Origin: an uncultured Flavobacteriaceae bacterium
GTDB lineage: Bacteria; Bacteroidota; Bacteroidia; Flavobacteriales; Flavobacteriaceae
DNA: 64,000 bases
Direction of reading: 5' to 3'
Assembly: GCA_937959395.1 (NCBI GenBank)
Contig: CALGLR010000030.1
Coordinates: 25,621 to 89,620, forward strand
Below are positions 1 to 8,799 of the stretch, in pieces. A model generated the notes under the pieces. That model saw only the letters and a program-made list of their open reading frames with translations, made no database searches and was not told where the DNA came from. A program made the position numbers and the translations under genes. Every line of letters starts with the position of its first letter. Position 1 is the stretch's first letter.

Positions 1-1757
1 GCATAGTTATCTTCGGAATTGTTTCCAACTTCGAAATCGGCAAAAATATCTGCTTTTAAAACCCCTGCAGAAACGGCTTTTGCCATTTCAGCTTTAAGCT
101 CTTCAACAGAACCAATACAAATTTCTTCTTTACCGTCTTCAGTTCTCCATAATGGTAATGGAATACCCCAGTAACGCGATCGTGATAAATTCCAATCATT
201 AGCATTAGCTAACCAATTACCAAAACGACCTTCTCCAGTACTTTTTGGTTTCCAGTTTATCGTTTTGTTTAATTCGTGCATGCGATCTTTAACATCGGTC
301 ACTTTAATAAACCAAGAATCTAACGGGTAATATAAAATAGGTTTATCTGTTCTCCAGCAATGTGGGTAACTGTGCTTATACTTTTCTACTTTAAACGCAC
401 CATTTTCTTCTTTTAGTTTTATGGCCAACTCCACATCCATTGAGCGTTCTGGAGCTTCGCCGTCTTTGTAATATTCGTTTTTTATATATTTCCCACCAAA
501 TTCTTTCATTTCTGGTCTAAATCGACCTTGCAAATCGACAAGTGGTACTAAATTATCATTTTCATCTTTTACCAATAATGGCGGAATTTCTGGAGTGGCT
601 TGTTTTGCTACTAATGCATCATCTGCTCCAAAGGTTGGTGATGTGTGCACAATTCCTGTTCCATCTTCAGTCGTTACGAAATCTCCAGAGATGACTCTAA
701 ATGCATCTTGAGGATTATCATTTGGTAACGCATATTTTAAAAGCTGCTCGTATTTTATACCAACAAGGTCTTTTCCTTTGCATTCTCCGATAATCTTAAA
801 AGGAATTTTCTTATCTCCCTCTTTATAATCTAATAATTCTGCTTTACTTTCTACTTCATTATATTTTCCAGCAAATTGTTTCGCCACCAACGCTTTTGCT
901 AAGACAACACTAATAGGTTTGAATGTATACTGATTATAGGTTTCCACTATAACATAATCAATTTTTGGGCCTACTGTTAATGCGGTATTACTAGGCAGAG
1001 TCCAAGGTGTGGTCGTCCATGCTAAGAAGAAATCCTCCCCCGACCCATCCAAAGGAGGGGAGAGTTTAAATGCATCCCATATTGAAATTCCCTCTTTGGG
1101 GGCTAGGGGGATTTTAAACTGTGCCACAACTGTCGTATCGGTAACATCTTGATACGTTCCTGGCTGGTTTAACTCGTGTGAGCTTAATCCTGTTCCTGCT
1201 TTTGGAGAATACGGCTGAATCGTATAGCCTTTATATAGTAATTTTTTATTGTAAATTTCTTTTAACAACCACCATACGCTTTCCATATATTTAGGTTCGT
1301 AGGTAATGTAAGGGTCGTCCATATCTACCCAATACCCCATTTTTTGGGTAAGGTCGTTCCAAATATCGGTATAACGCATTACGGCTTTACGGCAGGTTGC
1401 ATTATAATCTTCAACCGAAATGGTTTTACCAATATCTTCTTTAGTAATCCCTAACTCTTTTTCTACGCCCAACTCTATTGGAAGCCCATGAGTATCCCAA
1501 CCTGCTTTACGTTTTACCTGAAATCCTTTCATGGTTTTGTAACGCGGAAAAATATCTTTAATCGCACGTGCTAAAACATGATGCACACCTGGTAAACCGT
1601 TTGCTGAAGGCGGGCCTTCAAAAAACACGTAAGGTTCTGCATTTTCGCGAGTGGTGACACTCTTCTCAAAAATGTTATTCTCTTGCCAATAGGCTAGTAT
1701 TTCACTAGCAATGTTTGGTAAGTTAAGTCCTTTATATTCAGGAAATCCTGCGCTCAT
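1..1757 (-). CDS. ileS: Isoleucine--tRNA ligase, 5' part (3' end outside window)
   Basis: Cytoplasmic class I synthetase that charges tRNA-Ile with isoleucine. Only the first 585 codons lie in the window, and the gene runs off the left edge, so the KMSKS loop and anticodon-binding domain are not seen. Visible parts are the HIGH-class region at residues 48-62 (GPPSANG followed by HHVL), GWDTHG at 86-91, and LAWTTTPWTLPSN of the editing (CP1) domain near residue 245. The ATG at 1755-1757 opens MSAGFPEYK, a normal start for this family. Odd feature: about 29 codons (residues about 215-243) just before LAWTTTPW are encoded by a palindromic C/G-tract element annotated separately. The frame stays open through it, so the enzyme is probably functional. 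Confidence 0.96.
   Translation of the reverse strand, partial: MSAGFPEYKGLNLPNIASEILAYWQENNIFEKSVTTRENAEPYVFFEGPPSANGLPGVHHVLARAIKDIFPRYKTMKGFQVKRKAGWDTHGLPIELGVEKELGITKEDIGKTISVEDYNATCRKAVMRYTDIWNDLTQKMGYWVDMDDPYITYEPKYMESVWWLLKEIYNKKLLYKGYTIQPYSPKAGTGLSSHELNQPGTYQDVTDTTVVAQFKIPLAPKEGISIWDAFKLSPPLDGSGEDFFLAWTTTPWTLPSNTALTVGPKIDYVIVETYNQYTFKPISVVLAKALVAKQFAGKYNEVESKAELLDYKEGDKKIPFKIIGECKGKDLVGIKYEQLLKYALPNDNPQDAFRVISGDFVTTEDGTGIVHTSPTFGADDALVAKQATPEIPPLLVKDENDNLVPLVDLQGRFRPEMKEFGGKYIKNEYYKDGEAPERSMDVELAIKLKEENGAFKVEKYKHSYPHCWRTDKPILYYPLDSWFIKVTDVKDRMHELNKTINWKPKSTGEGRFGNWLANANDWNLSRSRYWGIPLPLWRTEDGKEEICIGSVEELKAEMAKAVSAGVLKADIFADFEVGNNSEDNY
1029..1115. repeat. Palindromic element inserted in frame within ileS
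   Basis: About 87 bp with imperfect inverted arms. On the plus strand it begins AAATCCTCCCCCGACCC and ends CTAGGGGGATTTT, with AAAGGAGGGG and CCCTCTTTGGGGG inside, so each arm also carries a short C-run/G-run hairpin. The base composition is unlike the AT-rich surroundings. Its length is a multiple of three and it leaves ileS open. I recall similar CCCCCTAGCCCCC-type palindromes as dispersed repeats in Flavobacteriaceae genomes; no search was done. Confidence 0.75.
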
Positions 1758-1966
1758 AATCTCTTAATTTCAGTAAGTATGCGAAATTAAGGAATTTTAA
1801 GAAAAAAGCGGTTGGAATTTGGTGGAAATGAGTTCGACCAACTATTGCTTTAACTACTATTAATGTTTAACGAAGTTTATATCTTCACTTTTTCGTAAAG
1901 TTTTTGATCTAAGACAGACATTCGAAGTTTGCAACTTCAAAGAACCAGTTCATTTCATTAATATTA

Positions 1967-2719
1967 TTATTCCATAAAACTTAAACCAATAGTAAAATAA
2001 ATTTTTATTTTGGCATCTACTTTAGAGCCATTTAAACTGGCTGGAATCCACTGCCCTTTTTTTTCTAAAATTTTGGATCTAAGAAACGCTTTTACTTTTT
2101 CATTTTTTAATCGTTTATCTATAAATTCTATATTTTTAGCGACACCATCTTTAGTAATCGTTACTGTGAAATATGAAATCAATATAGATCCTTTTCCATT
2201 AGGAAAAACTTTAATTGTGCTTTTAATGAAATCTAATTTTAAGTGATCAAGACTACCTATACAAGAAGGAGGACAATCCAGTTTTGATTTAATAAATTCA
2301 CTGTTAATTAAAACATCATACTCAGTATCTTTTTTACAGTTTTTAGACCAAACCATTACATTAGTATCAAAATTATATATCTGTTCTAGTTTACCAAATG
2401 AATTATAAAAGCCCCATTCAAAAACTTTTTCCCCTTTTGAATATTTCCCTAAACTTTTTATGCTTCCAGATTCATTGAACTCAGACCATTTACCTTCTTT
2501 CTTACCTTGAACGAAATTCCCTTCTAATAGCGTTGTTCTAGTTTTGTAGTCTTTTATTATGTATTCACCATGTTTTGTTTTTAAATCTGATTTAAGAACA
2601 TAATATATTGCTTTACCTTCTTTAAGCCGTTCTTTAACTTTTTCTAATTCTTGCGAATAAGAAACCATAGAAATTAGCGATAGAAAAACAAGGAGTGTTT
2701 TTTTTATTTTTTGAATCAT
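1967..2719 (-). CDS. Exported protein with MORN-like repeats and TonB-C-like C-terminus
   Basis: A 250-residue protein with an N-terminal signal peptide (hydrophobic residues 9-20, cleavage likely after SYS). Residues about 45-110 hold short repeats of the type GxYxxGKKxGxWxEF, as in MORN or toxin-antitoxin YwqK-like proteins. Residues 180-248 (VTITKDGVAKNIEFID, QWIPASLNG, IKIYFTIG) resemble the TonB C-terminal domain of many exported Bacteroidota proteins. Two cysteine pairs (around 128 and 148-152) may form disulfides. It is probably periplasmic or cell-surface; its function is unknown. It is transcribed leftward after a toxin/immunity remnant, with a terminator-like hairpin between them. 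Confidence 0.75.
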   Translation of the reverse strand: MIQKIKKTLLVFLSLISMVSYSQELEKVKERLKEGKAIYYVLKSDLKTKHGEYIIKDYKTRTTLLEGNFVQGKKEGKWSEFNESGSIKSLGKYSKGEKVFEWGFYNSFGKLEQIYNFDTNVMVWSKNCKKDTEYDVLINSEFIKSKLDCPPSCIGSLDHLKLDFIKSTIKVFPNGKGSILISYFTVTITKDGVAKNIEFIDKRLKNEKVKAFLRSKILEKKGQWIPASLNGSKVDAKIKIYFTIGLSFME

Positions 2720-2750
2720 TAGTCAAATTGAGTTATGTGTTTAAAATGAT

Positions 2751-2780
2751 AAAAAAACCAACCCCGAAGGATTCGGCTTT
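2751..2780 (-). terminator. Putative intrinsic terminator downstream of Imm63-like gene
   Basis: Read on the minus strand, CCGAA-TCC-TTCGG forms a 5-bp stem with a 3-base loop, followed after GGTTGG by seven T residues. It sits between the Imm63-like remnant and the next leftward gene. The stem is short, so the call is tentative. Confidence 0.5.
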
Positions 2781-2839
2781 TAATGATATATTTTTTTTTA
2801 AATAATTTCAACATGTTTTAAACAACCAACCTAGATTGG

Positions 2840-3238
2840 TTAGCTGTTTTTTAAATATTCTTGATTCCTCATATGAGCTTCTTTAGCCCATTTCTTATCT
2901 AATATTGCTAATAATTCTTCTTGTTTTTCAAATAATACAATTCTAGAATCTTGACTTTTAATTCTATTTTTAACTTCAAAATCACTTGCCATAGAAAATG
3001 TTACACTTTTAAAAATTTCATAAAGTAATTCTTCTTCTTCTTTGAAAATTTTCCTTTCGTATTCTTCTCCTCGCTCTTATATAACATAATTATAATTACC
3101 TTTTGAGTCAATTTCGATATAAGGATGTGCTAGACCAATACTGCAATCAAAAGCTGGTAGTTTTTCAAAAGTTGCATTAATCTTTTCAGAATACTCGATA
3201 ACTAATTTCTTTATTTTTTCTAAATTATTCATTATCAT
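2840..3238 (-). pseudogene. Imm63-like immunity protein gene with internal ochre codon
   Basis: A 133-codon frame read from ATG 3236-3238 to TAA 2840-2842, interrupted by one TAA at 3077-3079 (codon 54). Upstream it reads NNLEKIKKLVIEYSEKI and ends NYNYVI. Downstream it resumes with ERGEEYERK, then LLYEIFKSVTF and DSRIVLFEKQEELLAILD. The downstream part matches my memory of the Imm63 family (ERGxE, LYxIFxxVTF, QDxRRxLFxKQxELL). Sense flanks in one frame on both sides of a single stop point to a nonsense mutation (TCA to TAA would suffice) or a base error. Its ATG overlaps the stop of the preceding toxin fragment (ATGA), the usual toxin-immunity arrangement. Confidence 0.75.
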
Positions 3239-3369
3239 ATTTTGATTAAATAACCTTCATTAATAAGTTGTGTCATTGATTTTGTGAATTGATATTGTAA
3301 TCCTCCACCTGGCTCATCAAACCGAAGCTTTACATAGTTTCCTTTTATTTTTTTACGCTTTGGAATTAC
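3235..3369 (-). pseudogene. C-terminal fragment of a TNT-like toxin
   Basis: The last 44 codons of a frame bounded upstream by a stop at 3370-3372, with no ATG of its own suited as a start. The residues RFDEPGGGLQYQF and MTQLINEGYLIKI resemble the C-terminal end of TNT (tuberculosis necrotizing toxin, NAD+ glycohydrolase) domains, where a GGGxQY motif and a final LIxxGYLxEI are typical. The stop overlaps the ATG of the Imm63-like gene by 4 bp. The rest of the toxin is absent: the next 40 bp are noncoding, followed by an unrelated membrane protein. I read it as a remnant cassette left by toxin turnover. Confidence 0.6.
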
Positions 3370-3411
3370 TTAATAACCTTGTTAATTAAGAGGTTAAAAG
3401 GTATGGAAATA

Positions 3412-3804
3412 TTATGTTTCTTGTATGTTACTATTTTGATATTCGAAGAAAGCCTTAAAACTTTTCGAAAAACCAAAATGGTAAATTGCCATGGCATACA
3501 CAAAATTCATAACAAATAAAGGGTCTTTATAAAATACAGAATTAAAGGCAAAAAGCACGCCTACAATTGCTAAAGAAAATAGAACAATCGCAGTTATTTT
3601 CGCCCATCTTTTTCCTTTGTAAATCATTACTAAGAGACCTGCGGTTAAAGAAAACCGTATTAACTGTTTTACAAGTCTATTTGTTTCTATTCCATCGCTA
3701 CCAAGAGAATAAGTATATATTGAGTAAATCGATACCAACAGAATGCTTATAGAAATTAAGATTGTTCTTTTCTTTCCAATTTTAGCTAATTCGTTCATTT
3801 TCAA
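3412..3804 (-). CDS. Small integral membrane protein, function unknown
   Basis: A 130-residue protein with four predicted transmembrane segments: about 14-35 (ILISISILLVSIYSIY), 49-62 (IRFSLTAGLLVMIY), 69-92 (ITAIVLFSLAIVGVLFAF) and 98-113 (FVMNFVYAMAIYHFGF). The N-terminus is a short charged stretch (MKMNELAKIGKKR). It reads like small membrane proteins that often sit next to immunity genes in Bacteroidota toxin loci. I do not recognise a named family. It lies 19 bp downstream of the GLPGLI-like gene and may be co-transcribed with it. Confidence 0.65.
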   Translation of the reverse strand: MKMNELAKIGKKRTILISISILLVSIYSIYTYSLGSDGIETNRLVKQLIRFSLTAGLLVMIYKGKRWAKITAIVLFSLAIVGVLFAFNSVFYKDPLFVMNFVYAMAIYHFGFSKSFKAFFEYQNSNIQET

Positions 3805-3823
3805 TATTTAATTTAATAAAGCA

Positions 3824-4489
3824 CTATATTTTTATTTCTTTTAAACCATACTTTACTTCAAAACCTTTATAGGCTTGAATGTGCATAATCGTTTCCATAG
3901 GAAAATACTTTTCTAAAACACTTTTTAATCTTATTACTGGGTGATAAAGTATTTTAATTTCATCTGTCACATACATCTCATAAATTGTAAAAGACATTTC
4001 TGGCAACTCAGGCTGCTCTATAACATTTAAATACACTTTATGACATTTGTAGCCCTTAATTATTTTAGTATCTTTTATATCTTCTCGAATGCTAATTAAT
4101 TTGCTTTCTTCAGTGTAATACTCTTTAAGCTCAGAAATTTTTAATATTTTTTCACTTTTAGAATCATTTATATCTGTGTTCTTTTCTATAAGTAAAGAAT
4201 CTTGAAGCATAATTGAAACTTCCTTTTCTGAAGTCATACCATCTATCATCATAGGCATCATTGGAAGCATCATACTAATAAACTGTTCTCTTTTTTTTAC
4301 CATTTCTTCTTCGGAAATATCTGCTTCTTTTGGAACGGTCTTATTTGCCATACTCTCCAAAACTTTTTTATAGCTCTCTTTTGATTTTTCCATATCTTTC
4401 TTATAGGAAATATCATAGGATACAAAGAATTCCTGTGAATAATTTTTAGCTGTTATAATAAAACACAGCAATACTATATATTTTTTCAT
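3824..4489 (-). CDS. GLPGLI-family-like exported protein
   Basis: A 221-residue protein with a signal peptide (MKKYIVLLCFIITAKNYSQ, cleavage after YSQ). The mature part begins EFFVSYDISYKKD, a beginning typical of the Bacteroidota GLPGLI family. It then has a long Lys/Glu/Met-rich segment (residues 35-95) and a core with IIKGYKCHKVYLNV and IYEMYVTDEIKI. No catalytic motif is visible. The methionine cluster MMLPMMPMMIDGM (about 73-85) is unusual and could be metal-binding or simply hydrophobic. Its role is unknown; periplasmic or outer-membrane location is inferred. Confidence 0.65.
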   Translation of the reverse strand: MKKYIVLLCFIITAKNYSQEFFVSYDISYKKDMEKSKESYKKVLESMANKTVPKEADISEEEMVKKREQFISMMLPMMPMMIDGMTSEKEVSIMLQDSLLIEKNTDINDSKSEKILKISELKEYYTEESKLISIREDIKDTKIIKGYKCHKVYLNVIEQPELPEMSFTIYEMYVTDEIKILYHPVIRLKSVLEKYFPMETIMHIQAYKGFEVKYGLKEIKI

Positions 4490-4512
4490 TTTTTGAATTT
4501 TAATTTAATAAA

Positions 4513-4540
4513 GCCTCAAGAAAAACTCTTGAGGCTTTTT
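4513..4540 (-). terminator. Intrinsic terminator after the toxin/immunity pair
   Basis: A 9-bp perfect stem (GCCTCAAGA at 4513-4521 with TCTTGAGGC at 4527-4535) and a 5-base loop. T-rich flanks lie on both sides, so it could work in either direction. Leftward it would end the 7070-4570 transcription unit. Confidence 0.75.
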
Positions 4541-4569
4541 ATTGTTTCTCATTTTAACTTATAAAGAAG

Positions 4570-5028
4570 TTAAGGTTGTAATTTCAGCACTTCTTTTTTG
4601 AAGTCTTCATATAATGACAAAGATTCTTTTAAAATACATTCTAAATCTTCATAATTTCTGAAACAAGGTTTTTTAATATTAGATTTTTTACCATCATTGA
4701 GAAGCCTTATAATCACAGACCAAGGACCACCTAATATCATTATCTTATCATTCTTACGAATTGACCATATCAACTCTGTTAAACCATATTTTAAAGAAAT
4801 ATTGAAAGTAAAATCATAGCCTTTTACTTTTTCTTTATTTCCAAAAAAGTTTTCTCTTTTATCAAACTTTACCTTATATCCTAATGATTCAAATATTGAT
4901 AACACTTCTTCATTTGAATACTTCTCATAACTTTCATTCGTAAATGGATATCTTTCACTTAAGTTCTTATATCGTTCTTCAAAATTGATATTTCTCAACA
5001 CGGGTCTTAATAATGAATCTAATTGCAT
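4570..5028 (-). CDS. Probable immunity protein for the adjacent lipoprotein toxin
   Basis: A 152-residue soluble acidic/basic protein with no signal peptide. Its start codon lies 2 bp after the stop of the toxin gene at 5031, which suggests translational coupling. Visible features are a helical N-terminus, VLSIFESLGYKVKFDKRENFFG (read in parts near residues 43-64), GLTELIWSIRKND, and a C-terminal helix rich in Glu and Lys. I do not recognise a named Imm family. The assignment rests on position: genes directly after polymorphic toxins in this phylum are usually their immunity proteins. The frame is intact although the toxin frame is interrupted. Confidence 0.6.
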   Translation of the reverse strand: MQLDSLLRPVLRNINFEERYKNLSERYPFTNESYEKYSNEEVLSIFESLGYKVKFDKRENFFGNKEKVKGYDFTFNISLKYGLTELIWSIRKNDKIMILGGPWSVIIRLLNDGKKSNIKKPCFRNYEDLECILKESLSLYEDFKKEVLKLQP

Positions 5029-5030
5029 AA

Positions 5031-7070
5031 TTATTCGGGTCTAAAACGGATTTTTATATTATAATTATTGAGTGCAAAGTTAACAAAAGTCTGGATATCG
5101 GAAAGAGATCGATTACTTAGTGGTATTTCTAATATTTGTTGACCTTGTAAAACCTGACCGTCAATTCCTGGGTATTTGTTAGACCTTATAACTGTCCCAG
5201 CTGCATATTTTTGATGCATTTCACGTAAATAATTTTCAAAAGTAGAAAATTGAATATTACCCAAATCGGTTGCTTTACGTGATACTATTTCTCTCGATAT
5301 AGGATCATAACTATCCAATCGTTTTCCATTGGCTAAGTGAATTTCATGAAAATCATACCACTCACTATTTACTGCTTTCTTATTAAAATCATTCCCTCTT
5401 TTAAAAAATTGTTTAATTTCATCCCAAGAAAAAATTCTATTTTGTCTAACAGAATTATCTACAATCTCATCAGCTGCTTCTTCAACTGTTTCGGCGAAAA
5501 GTTTTGTTTGCGCTATTTCACTAGTAATTCTACTTGTTACTCCAGAATGTGTCACAGCATTAATTTTATTAAGAGTAGCCTGCCGCACTAATTCTCCTGC
5601 TTTAATTGCTAACTCAGTAACCTCTCTTGTCGTTTTAGCTATAATTTTTAATGCTTTTCCACCTCCAGCAACAGTTACTACTTTTACAGCAAGTTTAGTG
5701 CCGGTAGCTGCCCAACCAGCAAAAGGAATTGCTGCAGCTGCACTCAAACTAGCATTTACCATATCTCCTTCAAAGAGATAAATAGCACCATTAACAAGGT
5801 CTGCTGCTTCACCAACCACAGGTATTAACCCAACAATATCTAGTGTTGTATGGATAAAACCTTTAGAAGCTTCCCAATAAATCTCTAAATTACTCCAACT
5901 AGGATTAACTGCTCTAATAGCTGCTACTCTAGCCATAAATAGTCTATAAAGGATATCTGTATTTGCTGATACCTCACTTTCAGAAAGATCCATATACTGG
6001 TCTACAGAGTTTAAGAAATTAGCATCAAAAGCGTTGTAAATTTTATCTTGCGCCTTTGCTTCCAGCATAAAACTTAAAGCATCTTCGCTTTTACCAAATA
6101 TGATTTCGTCTTTTAGAACATGAGTTAGTTCATCAAAAAAGGTTTCATTATCTGCAGTGTAACCATTCTCATTTAAAAACTTGTAAAGTTTCTGTTTTGC
6201 CCCAGAATTAAGCGGGTTATTTATAAAATCTTTCTGTTCTTGATCTAAATTACTTATTAACGCTCTAAATGGAGCACTATATAGAATTCTTGGAGGTAAA
6301 GGTCTAATGATTATCCCTGTATTAGTGGTATTAGTTCCTGTAGAATTAGTTCCACCTCCAAGACCGCCTCCTGTATTAGACCCTGAGCCACCACCAGTTG
6401 TGCATTCTACGATTGTTATCCAACCACCTCCAGTACATACTATGTCTCCTCTATACTCACCATCATTGCATGCCTCTCCTGGACCATGATTTCCTGGTAA
6501 GCCACATCTCGTTTCTTCACAAACTTCTTCTTGGTATTCGTCAATAGAAACACAATCTGGTCCATCTCCTCTACTATAAATAGGTTTGTCACCAATTATA
6601 AAATTTACATTAGCTTTAGAAACATCGAAACTTTGTTCTCCATTATTATTTATAATGGGATAAGCAACTACGAACTGATTGTAACTTCCGTCTTTAAATT
6701 GATTAAAAACATAATTTTCAAGAATATTGCTATTAGGTACTTCTCTCTGAATATTAAATGTATAACTTTTATAAGTTTCACTTTCTAATTCACGCGCAGA
6801 AGAAGCATCAATAACAAATCCATAATCATTAAAATATAAATTTTTATCAGCTCTTTTAACACTTCTATATTTGTCTAATTTTTCTGATAAAACCTTATTC
6901 TTTTTTAAAAGTGTTAAATCCTTTAAAATTCGAGCGTTAATTTTAGGTGGACCTTTTAAATTTTGAGTTTCATTAATTAGAACCTAATCCTTTTCACAGC
7001 TTACTGTGAATAATAAAATTGCGAAAACTAAGCATAGCTGCTTAGCATAATGTTTAAATGTTCTTGACAT
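5031..7070 (-). pseudogene. Lipoprotein polymorphic toxin, interrupted by an amber codon at codon 29
   Basis: A 680-codon frame from ATG 7068-7070 to the stop ending at 5031. The N-terminus is a lipoprotein signal (LCLVFAILLFTVSC, lipid Cys25). Codon 29 is TAG (6984-6986); after it the frame is open to the end. In order: a polar region, a cysteine-containing stretch (residues about 180-225, eight or so Cys), a Gly/Ser/Thr linker (about 228-255), an Ala/Gly pre-toxin hydrophobic region (LDIVGLIPVVGEAADLV, about 425-441), and a C-terminal toxin of about 120 residues with GNDFNKKA, HEIHLANGKRLDSYD and EIVSRKATDLGNIQ. The last motifs resemble flavobacterial restriction-endonuclease-fold toxins (acidic residues plus VSRK); nuclease activity is inferred. 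The first in-frame ATG after the amber is at 6068. Confidence 0.7.
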
Positions 7071-7391
7071 TGTAATAATTGATTTTTAAAAATTTATAAA
7101 TAATAGATTCACAATTAAGCGACTATTATAATTAGTTGTTAGGGAAACCAATTAGGGAATGCATAAATAACGTCTCTCTATACGCATTAGTATGCTTTAC
7201 AGAAAGATTAATAGGAAATAACAATTTTACACAGCGCGAAACTACAATTTTAAATAACTATTAATGGCGTGCTAATCTAACTTTTCGACGTATTACGAAA
7301 ATGGTGGTTAATCCTTAAAAGAATTTAATTCATTCTATAAAAAAGCGTACTGAGAGTAAGGAGAAACATTACTTTAAACCAAATTACTTAT
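7071..7391. other. Intergenic region upstream of the toxin gene
   Basis: AT-rich, with no convincing ORF on either strand. A short hairpin is visible at about 7282-7301 (CTTTTCG paired with CGAAAAT around ACGTATTA). No TAnnTTTG promoter was found reading toward the toxin gene. No RNA gene was recognised. Confidence 0.5.
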
Positions 7392-7426
7392 AAGACCTGT
7401 CAGATTTTGGAAACTTGACAGGTCTT
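7392..7426 (-). terminator. Perfect 11-bp palindrome at the radA 3' end
   Basis: AAGACCTGTCA (7392-7402) pairs perfectly with TGACAGGTCTT (7416-7426) around a 13-base loop, 2 bp after the radA stop codon. It is probably the radA terminator although the T-run is weak. The ACCTGTCA/TGACAGGT core is one I recall as a dispersed flavobacterial repeat. Confidence 0.65.
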
Positions 7427-7428
7427 AC

Positions 7429-8799
7429 TCATACCAAAAACCCAACCAAATCTTCTATCTTAGAAATAAGCTGCACTTTTATACCCTTCGGTTTAATAGA
7501 AATTTTATTGTATTTCGAAACGAATATAGTAGAAAAACCTAGTTTTTCGGCCTCAAGAATACGCTGCTCTACACGTTGTACGGGGCGAATTTCACCAGAA
7601 AGTCCTACCTCGGCCGCAAAACAGTAATTCGCTGGCAATGGCACGTCCTCATTAGATGATAAGATCGCTGCCACAACTGCTAAATCTATAGCAGGATCGT
7701 CTACCGTGATGCCTCCAGTAATATTTAAAAACACATCTTTAGCACCCAAACGAAAACCGGCGCGCTTTTCTAAAACGGCAAGCAACATGTTTAAACGCTT
7801 TGCATTAAATCCTGTAGCACTTCGTTGTGGAGTACCGTATACTGCCGTACTTACTAATGCTTGTACTTCTATCATTAACGGACGCATACCTTCTAAAGTT
7901 GCAGAAATCGCATTACCCGATAATTCTTCATCTTTTTTAGAAATTAAGATCTCACTGGGATTGCTTACTTCTCGCAAACCAGAGCCTTGCATTTCGTAAA
8001 TGCCTAGCTCGTGTGTAGAGCCAAAACGGTTTTTTTGCGCGCGTAAAATACGAAACACATGGTTACGATCGCCTTCAAATTGAAGCACGGTATCTACCAT
8101 ATGTTCTAATATTTTTGGCCCCGCTATATTACCATCTTTTGTAATATGACCAATTAAAACAACAGGAGTTCCTGTTTCTTTTGCATATTTAATAAGCTCT
8201 GTGGTGCATTCCTTTATTTGCGAAATGCTTCCGCTAGACGATTCTATATAATCACTATGTAACGTTTGTATGGAATCTATAATAACAATATCTGGCTCTA
8301 AAGCTTCAATTTGTTTAAAAATATTTTGTGTTTTAGTTTCGGTAAGAATATAACAACTCTCATTATTAGGGTTGATACGTTCGGCACGCATTTTTATTTG
8401 TTTCTGGCTTTCTTCTCCAGAAACATATAATGTTTTATAGGGTAATTTTAATGAAATTTGAAGTAACAACGTACTTTTACCAATACCAGGTTCGCCTCCT
8501 AAAAGTGTGAGTGACCCAGGAACAATACCCCCTCCTAAAACACGATTAAATTCTGCATCTAGCGTATCTAATCGTGCTTCTTTATCAGAATTAATTTCTT
8601 TTATTCGAAGTGGTTTTGAAACTCTTTTTTTTGCAGATGTTGGTGTTTTCCAATCGCTTTTTTCTGGCTTTTGTACCAGTTCTTCAACTATGGTATTCCA
8701 CTCTTTACAAGCAGTACATTGCCCTTGCCACTTTGCAGATTGTGTCCCGCAATTTTGGCAGAAAAATGTTGTTTTTACTTTCGCTTTTATTGAACTCAT
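7429..8799 (-). CDS. radA: DNA repair protein RadA (Sms)
   Basis: A 456-residue RecA-related helicase that promotes branch migration in recombinational repair, in the cytoplasm. Features in order: N-terminal zinc finger CQNCG and CTACK (residues about 14-32), Walker A GGEPGIGKST near 100, the RadA-specific KNRFG motif (AQKNRFGSTHELG, about 258), and a C-terminal Lon-protease-like domain (VEQRILEAEKLGF). The start at MSSIKAKVKTTFF is preferred over an ATG 54 bp upstream because known RadA proteins begin only a few residues before TTFFCQNCG. It ends 2 bp before a perfect palindrome. It is last in a leftward gene row that includes panC and panD, an order I recall from other flavobacteria. Confidence 0.95.
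   Translation of the reverse strand: MSSIKAKVKTTFFCQNCGTQSAKWQGQCTACKEWNTIVEELVQKPEKSDWKTPTSAKKRVSKPLRIKEINSDKEARLDTLDAEFNRVLGGGIVPGSLTLLGGEPGIGKSTLLLQISLKLPYKTLYVSGEESQKQIKMRAERINPNNESCYILTETKTQNIFKQIEALEPDIVIIDSIQTLHSDYIESSSGSISQIKECTTELIKYAKETGTPVVLIGHITKDGNIAGPKILEHMVDTVLQFEGDRNHVFRILRAQKNRFGSTHELGIYEMQGSGLREVSNPSEILISKKDEELSGNAISATLEGMRPLMIEVQALVSTAVYGTPQRSATGFNAKRLNMLLAVLEKRAGFRLGAKDVFLNITGGITVDDPAIDLAVVAAILSSNEDVPLPANYCFAAEVGLSGEIRPVQRVEQRILEAEKLGFSTIFVSKYNKISIKPKGIKVQLISKIEDLVGFLV

Noticed and set aside
1924..1938. GAAGTTTGCAACTTC as a terminator after the gene at 1967
   Set aside because: The stem is 6 bp and no T-run follows on the minus strand.
6307..6489. Plus-strand proline-rich 60-residue frame
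   Set aside because: It is the complement of the Gly/Ser/Thr linker in the toxin gene on the minus strand; the composition is explained by that.
7071..7391. Possible tRNA or small RNA gene
   Set aside because: No cloverleaf, T-loop sequence or convincing promoter-terminator pair could be found.
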